Shown piece by piece: positions 1-5,141 of a stretch of 7,120 nucleotides of DNA (position 1 is its first letter; the number at the start of each line of letters is the position of its first letter). The DNA lies in contig MHRQ01000010.1 in NCBI GenBank assembly GCA_001821015.1, forward strand, positions 12,502 through 19,621, in the 5' to 3' direction. Source of the DNA: Candidatus Taylorbacteria bacterium RIFCSPHIGHO2_02_FULL_46_13 (GTDB lineage Bacteria > Patescibacteriota > Minisyncoccia > Phycocordibacterales > DSPV01). The notes under the pieces were generated by a model. It had not been told where the DNA came from and searched no databases. It was given only the letters and a program-made list of their open reading frames with translations. Made by a program: the position numbers and the translations under genes.

Positions 1-1241
1 AAGCGAGGTGCCCCGTGGCAAACAACACTCCCGTCCGAAAAATTCGGAACGTAGGTATAGTTGGGTTGTTTCAAGAACCCACCGCGTACGTAACGAAACC
101 GAGGTGCCGTATCCAGACTGTGGAGCCCAATTTTGATCAACTCCTCGTTGGCGACCATACGGCATTTGTCACCCTTGCGCTTCAGATTTCCAAGCGCTTC
201 AGGAGAGAAACTCCTGGCGGCGATTACATCAATGAGTCTCCTCTTCCCCGTAGGCATCTTGTGTGTCAGAAGAACATCAGCCTGTTCCTCACGAATAGTG
301 AAGTTGGTCATGATAAGACCTCCCATGATAGCAAGTTGATCACCCTCAATTACTTGCTGAAGAATGCCTGACCAATCAATCCCGTATGAGACACCACAGG
401 GATTGCCGTGTTTAACCCCAACAGCCATGAGAGGAAACTCTCCCGTATTAACCTCGAGACCTGCGGCAATGTGCGTGATGGTCTGGAGCGCGCGATCAAG
501 GTCGCACCAGTTGTTGTAACCCATCGGCTTTCCGTCAACCAGTTGGAACTTATCCAGCGCGAGCGGGTCGTCAGAGTTTGTTGAATAGAGTGCCGCCGGT
601 GTTTGATAGGCATTTTCGCCGTAGAGACACGTGGTGAAGTGTGTTCCATGTATGGCCTCAAACGCTCCTTTGCCACGATAGCGAGTCGTAAGCATCCGGT
701 ACTTACTGACCACGAAATCAGCTTTCGCGGCCAAGTGTTCACGGAACTCACCGTCAAAGGGCAAACGAGATTCCAGCATCGCAAGAACTGATTCACGATC
801 CGCTGGATCGCAAATGACAATCCGCTCTTCTCCTTTAGAAGCAGAGCTCAACATGGTTGGCCCGCCGATGTCCATCAACTCAAGCACTGACGTAAGCGTG
901 GCGTCCGGCTTCGCGATAGCATTTTCAAGCGGATAGAGATCAACACAGACAAGTCCAATCCGGTCTATGCCAAGCCGTTTGAGCTCGGCACTATCTTCCG
1001 GTGTATCTTTCGCCAGAAGCCCCGCATGAACCTCGCGTGAGAGGGTCACCACACGATGACCGAGTATCGGTTCACCAACTTTGTCTGCCACGTCTGTAAC
1101 TACCACACCCGCAGCACCCAGATGTCTGGCCGTCCCGCCGGAAGCGAGGAGGCGCCAGCCAAGCGCGATAAGCCGTTTGGCGAATTCAACAATACCGTCC
1201 TTGTGATACACCGAGATAAGTGCAGTCTTTTCAGTATGCAT
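1..1241 (-). CDS. purH: Bifunctional AICAR formyltransferase / IMP cyclohydrolase (PurH), N-terminal part, cut by the window edge
   Basis: PurH catalyses the last two steps of de novo IMP synthesis: formylation of AICAR, then ring closure of FAICAR. It acts in the cytoplasm. I read 413 open codons that run off the left edge; the family is usually a little over 500 residues, so the C-terminal part is missing from the window. The N-terminal MGS-like cyclohydrolase domain (about 1-195) shows SGGTARHL (34-41), DLYP (101-104), a DIGGPTML stretch (124-131) and Lys136. The transformylase domain starts near YGEN (207-210) and carries the KHGNPCG signature (277-283) with the Lys277-His278 pair. The start at 1241 is preceded by AAAGGA about 7 bases upstream. 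Several usually conserved residues differ: VVTLSREVHAG where the family has KTLHP-x-x-HAG, NAYQ for NPHQ, and CLYG for LRYG. Assignment to PurH is firm; full cyclohydrolase activity is not. Confidence 0.93.
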   Translation of the reverse strand, partial: MHTEKTALISVYHKDGIVEFAKRLIALGWRLLASGGTARHLGAAGVVVTDVADKVGEPILGHRVVTLSREVHAGLLAKDTPEDSAELKRLGIDRIGLVCVDLYPLENAIAKPDATLTSVLELMDIGGPTMLSSASKGEERIVICDPADRESVLAMLESRLPFDGEFREHLAAKADFVVSKYRMLTTRYRGKGAFEAIHGTHFTTCLYGENAYQTPAALYSTNSDDPLALDKFQLVDGKPMGYNNWCDLDRALQTITHIAAGLEVNTGEFPLMAVGVKHGNPCGVSYGIDWSGILQQVIEGDQLAIMGGLIMTNFTIREEQADVLLTHKMPTGKRRLIDVIAARSFSPEALGNLKRKGDKCRMVANEELIKIGLHSLDTAPRFRYVRGGFLKQPNYTYVPNFSDGSVVCHGAPR

Positions 1242-1285
1242 ACCATGATCCTTTCTTTCAATGAACTTGGTTAACCGACAACTGT

Positions 1286-1319
1286 ACCCCACATTGCCCA
1301 AACACCCCACATTTGTCAA
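1286..1319 (-). promoter_or_regulatory. Putative purH promoter region with tandem TGGG repeats
   Basis: On the minus strand a perfect TTGACA (1319-1314) lies upstream of purH, but no good -10 is visible 16-18 bases further on (the best is CAATGT). The spacer and the bases after it contain three TGGG cores spaced exactly 9 bases apart, within two copies of AATGTGGGGT at 1313-1304 and 1295-1286. The repeats may be an activator or repressor site covering a weak promoter. The -35 match is seen directly; the rest is inference. Confidence 0.35.
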
Positions 1320-1343
1320 CTCCAACTACCGAAGTACAAACTA

Positions 1344-1370
1344 AAAAAACCCTGCAGTGCAGGGTTTTTT
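1344..1370. terminator. Bidirectional-looking intrinsic terminator
   Basis: A 6-bp GC stem, CCCTGC (1350-1355) with GCAGGG (1359-1364), has a 3-base loop. It is flanked by A7 on the left and T6 on the right, which extend the pairing. Read on the minus strand it lies 26 bases after the stop of the DUF4870 gene and ends in a T tract, so its likely job is to end that transcript before the purH promoter. Confidence 0.85.
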
Positions 1371-1395
1371 CTTGCCTTTAATTTCTAAAAGGAAT

Positions 1396-1746
1396 TCAGA
1401 AATTAAAATATTTGGAATAGTGCCCGATATAGGGAAGCTCTTTTTCTTTTCCTTGCACAACATTGACGATTCCAACAATAGAAAACACCAGAGCTACTAG
1501 ATTGATGATATTGAGCAGGAACCACAGCGGCGACAGAAACATTCCAAGAACCCAAACCACTGCTTCAATTACAAACAGAATCAGTCCTTGCTTGATATGA
1601 AATTTGACGAACGAATCCCCTTTCGCAACGATAAAAGAAACGATGACAAGCGGGCCAATATAAGCTAACACCCCCATAGGCACATTTTTGCTCGAAGGAT
1701 TTTGTGAGCTGAATCCTTCCGAGACATTGTTGTTTGGAGTATCCAT
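1396..1746 (-). CDS. DUF4870 family small membrane protein
   Basis: A 116-residue protein with a polar, Asn/Ser-rich N-terminal tail (1-23) and about three hydrophobic segments (roughly 25-42, 52-72 and 75-97). The family signature is clear: LAYIGPL (27-33), FVKFHIKQG (46-54) and, near the C-terminus, GIVNVVQGKEKELPYIG (92-108). DUF4870 proteins are small integral membrane proteins found across bacteria; their function is not established, and nothing here adds to it. The start at 1746 gives the family's usual length, but no Shine-Dalgarno sequence or convincing promoter is visible upstream. A terminator follows at 1344-1370, and the upstream neighbour has its own terminator at 1807-1838, so the gene is probably transcribed alone. 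Confidence 0.9.
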   Translation of the reverse strand: MDTPNNNVSEGFSSQNPSSKNVPMGVLAYIGPLVIVSFIVAKGDSFVKFHIKQGLILFVIEAVVWVLGMFLSPLWFLLNIINLVALVFSIVGIVNVVQGKEKELPYIGHYSKYFNF

Positions 1747-1806
1747 AAAATGATTGGATTACTAATAAATCAATCGCATCTGTAAGTGTACCATTTTGTA
1801 GATATT

Positions 1807-1838
1807 AAAAAAACCGCTGGGACAGAAAGTCACAGCGG
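1807..1838 (-). terminator. Intrinsic terminator of the secreted-protein gene at 1860-2390
   Basis: The stem CCGCTG (1814-1819) pairs with CAGCGG (1833-1838). After one mismatch the helix continues with GAC (1821-1823) and GTC (1829-1831), closing an AGAAA loop. On the minus strand the hairpin is followed directly by T7 (1813-1807). It begins 22 bases after the stop codon. Confidence 0.88.
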
Positions 1839-1859
1839 CGATACCGGCGCAGAGGCCGA

Positions 1860-2390
1860 TTACTTCGTGCTACTCAGCATTTTTGCGTTATGGCCTGCCA
1901 TAATTTCTCTGATCGGCACAGCCTGAAACGCAACGTGTCCGTCGGTGGGGACGATTCTCATTCGCCGGACAACAGGCACCGCACCCTGTTTGTCAATGCT
2001 TGATGCCGTAAAATCGGCGATATTGATTGAGTATGAACGAAGTATGCCGCTACCCTGACCTGAGCCTTTCAAACGATAATACAAGGTGTACGAGTACTTA
2101 TTTTGTTCAGACACGCCATCCCAGTGGCACTCGGCCGTAACCAACTCCAGCTGGTCCGAGTAACAAATAGTGACGCCAGTAGCCGTGATTGTCATCGGGG
2201 CATCGGCGTGCTTTGTATCGGGAACAGACGGCATGGTGTCTTTGGCCAATGTGATTCTGACCGCGATGTCCTGGCCTTTGACCACAAACTTCTTCTGCGG
2301 AACAGCCATGTAGGCTTCCGCCAGCGGACTGTAGGCGACAAGGGCCATGCTCATTAATGCTGAAACGACAAGGAACTTACTTTTCTTCAT
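1860..2390 (-). CDS. Secreted protein of unknown function
   Basis: A 176-residue protein that I do not recognise. The N-terminus is a good Sec signal peptide: MKKSK, a hydrophobic core (about 6-22), then a likely cleavage after the AEA at 24-26. The mature part of about 150 residues has alternating hydrophobic and polar residues typical of a beta-rich fold. It contains two cysteines (76 and 88) that could form one disulfide outside the cytoplasm. A run of aromatic residues (YSYTLYYRL, 99-107) and a Gly/Ser-rich turn (109-115) follow. There is no lipobox and no second membrane segment. The start is supported by the signal peptide and by AAAGG about 9 bases upstream. The gene has its own promoter and terminator, so it is likely monocistronic. 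An envelope or extracellular role is inferred from the signal peptide alone. Confidence 0.85.
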   Translation of the reverse strand: MKKSKFLVVSALMSMALVAYSPLAEAYMAVPQKKFVVKGQDIAVRITLAKDTMPSVPDTKHADAPMTITATGVTICYSDQLELVTAECHWDGVSEQNKYSYTLYYRLKGSGQGSGILRSYSINIADFTASSIDKQGAVPVVRRMRIVPTDGHVAFQAVPIREIMAGHNAKMLSSTK

Positions 2391-2590
2391 ACCTGCTGAC
2401 CTTTTTGTTGGTTGTATTTTTCTGTAGTACCGCTATACCCCAAGGATATACAACGGAAAAGCCACTTTAGCATACGTTTGGAAAAAAGCAAGGTATGCCG
2501 CCTGCTTCTTATTCTCTTATTAAAACTAAGAAAAGGCTTCCTATCGTAGTTCCTGGAAGTTCCCATGAACTTCTATATCTATAGGTATAT
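2391..2590. other. Intergenic stretch without a protein gene
   Basis: These 200 bases hold the promoter and leader of the gene ending at 1860. They also hold a small hairpin, GAAGTTC (2556-2562) with GAACTTC (2567-2573) around a CCAT loop, in an AT-rich setting just beyond the terminator of the predicted RNA gene. The hairpin has no T tract on either strand, so it is not an obvious terminator. I see no coding sequence with a start and ribosome binding site. Confidence 0.6.
2464..2491 (-). promoter_or_regulatory. Putative promoter of the secreted-protein gene
   Basis: On the minus strand TTGCTT (2491-2486), a 16-base spacer and TAAAGT (2469-2464) form a plausible promoter with an extended -10 (TGC immediately before TAAAGT). 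An inverted repeat, GCATAC (2470-2475) and GTATGC (2493-2498), brackets the -35 and could be an operator. Transcription would start near 2457, giving a leader of about 67 bases. That leader can close a 7-bp stem, GTTGTAT (2454-2448) with ATACAAC (2417-2411). Confidence 0.45.
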
Positions 2591-2628
2591 AAAAAAGAAG
2601 CGCAAACACCGGGAGGGTTTTGCGCTTC
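2591..2628 (-). terminator. Intrinsic terminator of the predicted small RNA
   Basis: A perfect 10-bp stem, GAAGCGCAAA (2597-2606) with TTTGCGCTTC (2619-2628), has a 12-base loop. On the minus strand it is followed directly by T6 (2596-2591). No minus-strand protein gene ends just upstream of it, which is the main reason for looking for an RNA gene here. Confidence 0.9.
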
Positions 2629-2756
2629 AAAATTGTTTTGGAAGAAGGGAATGTTTTGTTGTTGTTCGAGAAGCGTCTCGGCGTTGGTCGTCGCGGTGAA
2701 GCGACAAACTTGGAGAAACTCCCGAACAATAAAAACTATTCACTTATTCCATCCGC
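2591..2756 (-). ncRNA. Predicted structured small RNA of about 166 nt (unknown family; 6S-like shape)
   Basis: A strong promoter (2762-2790) and an intrinsic terminator (2591-2628) frame a segment without a credible protein gene. The RNA folds on itself: the 5' arm (2750-2719) pairs with the 3' arm (2673-2640) over about 27 base pairs, interrupted only by two 1x1 mismatches, one bulged A and one small internal loop. The innermost 11-bp helix is unbroken, with two G-U pairs. Inside lie an open region of 11 and 14 bases and a 7-bp hairpin (2688-2694 with 2701-2707, loop of six). A closing stem, an internal bubble and a terminal hairpin, followed by a terminator, is the general plan of 6S RNA. 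However, I recognise no conserved 6S sequence, so the family stays open. The SRP RNA loop and tRNA/tmRNA signatures are absent. The transcript start is inferred from the -10 position. Confidence 0.62.
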
Positions 2757-2761
2757 TAGAA

Positions 2762-2790
2762 ATTATAGCAAATGGATTATGAGTGTCCAA
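2762..2790 (-). promoter_or_regulatory. Strong promoter of the predicted small RNA
   Basis: On the minus strand there is a perfect TATAAT (2767-2762) preceded by TGC, which makes it an extended -10. A spacer of exactly 17 bases separates it from TTGGAC (2790-2785). The expected start point is a purine at 2756-2757. This is the best promoter match in the window. Confidence 0.72.
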
Positions 2791-2878
2791 TGAATGTATG
2801 AGTTAAAAAACAAATAGCGCTTCTTGTCAAAACCCCGTAAAATGACGTGCCGCTTAGCTGTTTAAGCCCGTGTGTGAT

Positions 2879-3397
2879 CTATTGAGATACCTCTATGAGC
2901 TGGTTATCCACAACTTTGAGATACTTTGAGACTCCTACCGAGGGTTTGGTTGTCATCGGATCCCCCGCTTTCCTATCTGCATAATTAACGATAATTTCTC
3001 CATCGCGGAACTCTGTGGTTTGAGGAGCAATGCGATCACCAAGAAGCACGGCATTGGTTCCCGTATAGCCTCCCTTTTCATTTTGAAAAGCAGCAACCAC
3101 ATAGTAGAACGTAGCACTCCCCCCGTTCTCTTGGGTAAGAAGAAACACAAGATCAGGTATGCCATCGCCATTTACATCCCCTTTCGTTTCATTGCCAAAA
3201 TATCGTGTGATACTTTTTGTGGAAGAACCGGAAACAATTGAAACCTCGTCGACTCCGTCTTTGAGCATTACGCTTTGGCTTTCTATTTGGTAAGAAATAT
3301 TTTTATAATCAGGCTGGGAAGCAACATCTCTTCTGATATAAAAAATTCCCACACCCACAAGAATCAGGACGCCAACGACAATAATTATTTTTTTCAT
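2879..3397 (-). CDS. Membrane-anchored or secreted protein with a DxNxDGxxD (EF-hand/dockerin-like) loop
   Basis: A 172-residue protein. Residues 1-21 are two lysines and a long hydrophobic stretch, best read as an N-terminal membrane anchor or signal-anchor, with the rest outside the cytoplasm. The centre carries DVNGDGIPD (74-82), the calcium-loop pattern of EF-hand, dockerin and FG-GAP repeats. Around it is a beta-rich domain with conserved-looking segments FYYVVAAF (97-104), TNAVLLGDRIAPQTTEFRDG (114-133) and KPSVGVSKYLKV (151-162). The open frame extends upstream to 3538, but that part lacks membrane character and crosses the terminator at 3456-3481. MKKIIIV at 3397 is therefore chosen. 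A TATAAT only 10 bases before this ATG implies a leader of a few bases at most. I believe similar proteins are common in CPR genomes, but the function is unknown. Confidence 0.85.
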   Translation of the reverse strand: MKKIIIVVGVLILVGVGIFYIRRDVASQPDYKNISYQIESQSVMLKDGVDEVSIVSGSSTKSITRYFGNETKGDVNGDGIPDLVFLLTQENGGSATFYYVVAAFQNEKGGYTGTNAVLLGDRIAPQTTEFRDGEIIVNYADRKAGDPMTTKPSVGVSKYLKVVDNQLIEVSQ

Positions 3398-3406
3398 AGC
3401 CTTTTT

Positions 3407-3415
3407 ATTATAACA
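3407..3415 (-). promoter_or_regulatory. Extended -10 promoter giving a near-leaderless mRNA
   Basis: On the minus strand TGT precedes TATAAT (3412-3407), a perfect extended -10, and the ATG of the downstream gene begins at 3397. Transcription would start about 3 bases before the start codon. The only -35-like hexamer, TTGACC, is about 20 bases upstream, which is too far to count on. An AAAAAGG run lies between promoter and ATG but would be mostly outside the transcript. Confidence 0.55.
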
Positions 3416-3455
3416 TTTCTGCTCATTACTAGGGTCAAAATGGCACGCGAAAAGA

Positions 3456-3481
3456 AAAAGAACCCGGTGAGAGGTTCTTTT
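3456..3481 (-). terminator. Intrinsic terminator after the 100-residue protein gene
   Basis: A 9-bp stem, AAAAGAACC (3456-3464) with GGTTCTTTT (3473-3481), closes an 8-base loop. On the minus strand the descending arm ends in T4 and continues T, C, TTT. It starts 14 bases after the stop at 3495 and separates that gene from the promoter at 3407-3415. Confidence 0.8.
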
Positions 3482-3494
3482 CGACCCGATTTGA

Positions 3495-3797
3495 TTATTC
3501 AGGATCACGTAGCGTAATGCGTAGGACGTCATTTTCAATTACGATGTCTCCATATAAATCAATCCAAGCAACAACTTGCTGCGTTTTCCCGCTCGCATCA
3601 GTGCCGGGAATTACATTGCGAGCTGTTGCCTGCCCTTTTAGTGTCCATTGGACAAGCGGTATCTCCTTTGACCACTTTTTCGGCAAAGTTCCTTTGAGAA
3701 AGCATCGCCAACCATGGGGTTGCCCCGCGCGTACATTTGCCGCATTACCCGCGATTCGCACCCAAATCTTGGTCTTAGTAATTTTTTGCATATCCAT
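3495..3797 (-). CDS. Small protein of unknown function (100 residues), probably co-transcribed with the PLD gene
   Basis: I do not recognise this protein. It has no signal peptide and no membrane segment, one cysteine (32) and five tryptophans (12, 30, 42, 51, 78). The end is rich in alternating hydrophobic residues (VVAWIDLYGDIVIENDVLRI, 75-94), which suggests a compact beta-rich fold. The frame stays open to 3947, but that extension overlaps the PLD gene. Three ATGs lie close together at 3803, 3797 and 3791; the one at 3797 is chosen because AGGA sits 5 bases before it. The upstream PLD gene stops 80 bases away with no terminator in between, and a terminator follows at 3456-3481, so the two genes are likely one transcript. 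Real coding is supported by that arrangement, the ribosome binding site and the balanced composition. Confidence 0.72.
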   Translation of the reverse strand: MDMQKITKTKIWVRIAGNAANVRAGQPHGWRCFLKGTLPKKWSKEIPLVQWTLKGQATARNVIPGTDASGKTQQVVAWIDLYGDIVIENDVLRITLRDPE

Positions 3798-3877
3798 GGT
3801 CATCCTAGACCAGATACGAGGGTTTGTACACTTCCTTCGCGTGCAGAGAAAATAGTATTGGTATTCAAACGTGGCAC

Positions 3878-4969
3878 TTAGAGCAAAAAGCGCACCGGAG
3901 TAATACAAAACTCCAACAGTTTCTGAGCAAACGACCGCTTGCGCCATACGGAAGCCTCCACTTTCTGCGCTTTTTGACAGTCATTCAAAAACTGTGCGTT
4001 CAATAATGAGACGAACTCTTCATCACTCGTCACAAGATTCGCCTCAAAATTGTACCGCAGACTGACGTAATCCAGATTCAGGCTCCCTAGCGTCCCCCAC
4101 TTCTGGTCAACCGTACCTGCTTTAGTGTGGTTGAGGGGTCTACCACCAAAATAGATATTGACGCCGGCCTTAAGCAATTCATCAAAATAGCTTCGTGCGG
4201 CTAGATCAATAAAACGATGATCTGAAGAAAGAGGAATAAGGAGTGATATCGACACTCCCCTCCGAGCCGCACGACGGAGAGCGCGTAAGAGTTTTCTGTT
4301 TGGTACAAAATATGGAGTGGTAAAATAAATGGAACACTCCGCCTGCTTTATCCTTTCAAGAAGTTCATAGTACAAAAAACGTCGGCGCACAAAAGGTTCA
4401 TTGGTCAAAAATACAAACGGTCTTGTTATATCATCAAGTTTCAGTCTCCGCTCACGTTCTCCCCTCTCCTTTCTTGTGCGCGCCCACATTACATAAAATG
4501 ATCGCTCCATATCAGAAACCACGGGTCCTTCTATTCTTACACACGTATCTCTCCACTCTCTCATGTGCTCTTGGAAGCATACGCCCCCCGTAAAACCTAT
4601 TGTAGAATCAATGACAATCACTTTGCGATGATCCCTAAAAAACCATGGGGTGTAGTGCCCAAGGCTACCGGGGATGAGTGTATTGAAAAATTCTATTTCC
4701 ACCCCAGCCTCCTTTAATTCTGTTCCAAGTGAAAATGGGAAGACTTGCGGACTTCCAACCGCGTCAAGAAGTATTTTCACAGTAATACCTGCTTTTACCT
4801 TTTCCTTAAAGAGATTGATGAACGGTCTCCCGCTTTTATCATCCACCAAAATAAAGTGATCAAATACAATAGAGGTCTGTGCATTCAGACAGGCTTGGTA
4901 TATGGCATCCCACGCTTCGTGTACATAGAGAAAAAACCGGTAGTTGTGTGTATTCAATGTTGGCTCCAT
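3878..4969 (-). CDS. Phospholipase D family protein, cardiolipin synthase-like
   Basis: A 363-residue protein with two PLD catalytic motifs. The first is HxKx4D with His114, Lys116, Asp121, followed by the typical GFTGG (125-129). The second has His281, Lys283, Asp288, followed by GSLNLDYVS (295-303). Both motifs are intact, as needed for a phosphatidyltransferase or phosphodiesterase that works through a phosphohistidine intermediate. The overall order, including FTTPYFVPN (216-224) before the second motif, resembles bacterial cardiolipin synthases, which join phosphatidylglycerol or related lipids at the membrane. Unlike the long forms it lacks N-terminal transmembrane helices, so it would be peripheral; the basic, hydrophobic C-terminus (341-363) may bind membrane. 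The frame extends to a TTG at 5011, but that part covers the promoter, so the ATG at 4969 is chosen. The substrate cannot be told from the sequence; other PLD-family activities remain possible. Confidence 0.88.
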   Translation of the reverse strand: MEPTLNTHNYRFFLYVHEAWDAIYQACLNAQTSIVFDHFILVDDKSGRPFINLFKEKVKAGITVKILLDAVGSPQVFPFSLGTELKEAGVEIEFFNTLIPGSLGHYTPWFFRDHRKVIVIDSTIGFTGGVCFQEHMREWRDTCVRIEGPVVSDMERSFYVMWARTRKERGERERRLKLDDITRPFVFLTNEPFVRRRFLYYELLERIKQAECSIYFTTPYFVPNRKLLRALRRAARRGVSISLLIPLSSDHRFIDLAARSYFDELLKAGVNIYFGGRPLNHTKAGTVDQKWGTLGSLNLDYVSLRYNFEANLVTSDEEFVSLLNAQFLNDCQKAQKVEASVWRKRSFAQKLLEFCITPVRFLL

Positions 4970-4980
4970 ATTCTCATAGT

Positions 4981-5008
4981 ATAGTACAAAAAATATCTCT
5001 CTTTGCAA
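4981..5008 (-). promoter_or_regulatory. Putative promoter of the PLD gene
   Basis: On the minus strand TTGCAA (5008-5003), a 16-base spacer and TACTAT (4986-4981) make a reasonable promoter; an overlapping TATACT (4983-4978) is an alternative. Either puts the transcript start within about 5 bases of the ATG at 4969, so the mRNA would be leaderless or nearly so. No good Shine-Dalgarno sequence is present. Confidence 0.42.
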
Positions 5009-5036
5009 CAAGGTTCTACAAAGAAACGAAACCTTG
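5009..5036. promoter_or_regulatory. Inverted repeat between two divergent -35 elements, candidate operator
   Basis: CAAGGTT (5009-5015) is repeated inverted as AACCTTG (5030-5036), with 14 bases between and 21 bases from one half-site start to the other, about two helical turns. The left copy abuts the leftward -35, and the right copy overlaps the rightward TTGACA. This is where a dimeric regulator could control both genes. The regulator itself is not in the window. Confidence 0.35.
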
Positions 5037-5062
5037 ACAACTCAAACTATCTTATGTAAGTT
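5034..5062 (+). promoter_or_regulatory. Putative promoter of the deacetylase gene
   Basis: A perfect TTGACA (5034-5039) is followed after 17 bases by TAAGTT (5057-5062), which matches the -10 consensus at three of six positions. The start would lie near 5069, giving a leader of about 73 bases. The leader contains TTTAAAAACC twice (5080-5089 and 5094-5103) and a 6-bp hairpin, GTGGTT with AACCAC (5090-5105), that may protect the 5' end. Confidence 0.45.
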
Positions 5063-5141
5063 TGCGTTTGGTCTGTTCCTTTAAAAACCGTGGTTTAAAA
5101 ACCACAAAACAACAAAACTGCACGAGAAAGAGTATACCGAT

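Noticed and set aside
350..820. A 156-codon minus-strand open frame, with several plus-strand frames over 15-371 and 603-791
   Set aside because: All lie inside purH, whose own frame is continuous from 1241 to the window edge and shows the family motifs; these are shadow frames.
1056..1274. A 72-codon plus-strand frame
   Set aside because: It is antisense to the start of purH and has no ribosome binding site or recognisable domain.
2103..2357. An 84-codon plus-strand frame
   Set aside because: It is antisense to the secreted-protein gene, which has a signal peptide, promoter and terminator of its own.
2541..2729. A 62-codon minus-strand frame starting with TTG
   Set aside because: It has no ribosome binding site, runs straight through the terminator hairpin and T tract at 2591-2628, and its sequence doubles as the paired arms of the predicted RNA.
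2651..2782. A 43-codon plus-strand frame starting with ATG after AAGGGA
   Set aside because: The purine run is only one base from the ATG, the peptide (MFCCCSRSV...) has odd composition, no plus-strand promoter is visible, and the strong signals here are on the minus strand.
2830..2835. TTGTCA on the plus strand (TTGACA on the minus strand) near 2825-2830 as a second small-RNA promoter
   Set aside because: The hexamer 17 bases on is TTTAAC, much weaker than the extended TATAAT promoter just downstream, so it was not listed as a feature.
3398..3538. N-terminal extension of the DVNGDG protein by 47 residues
   Set aside because: It would cross the terminator of the preceding gene and bury the MKK membrane anchor inside the protein; the downstream ATG gives a normal signal-anchor.
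3798..3947. N-terminal extension of the 100-residue protein
   Set aside because: It overlaps the 3' end of the PLD gene and lacks a ribosome binding site, whereas AGGA sits at the right distance from the ATG at 3797.
5090..5105. Hairpin GTGGTT/AACCAC as a terminator
   Set aside because: On the plus strand it is followed by A-rich sequence, and on the minus strand no gene ends there; it is better seen as a leader structure.
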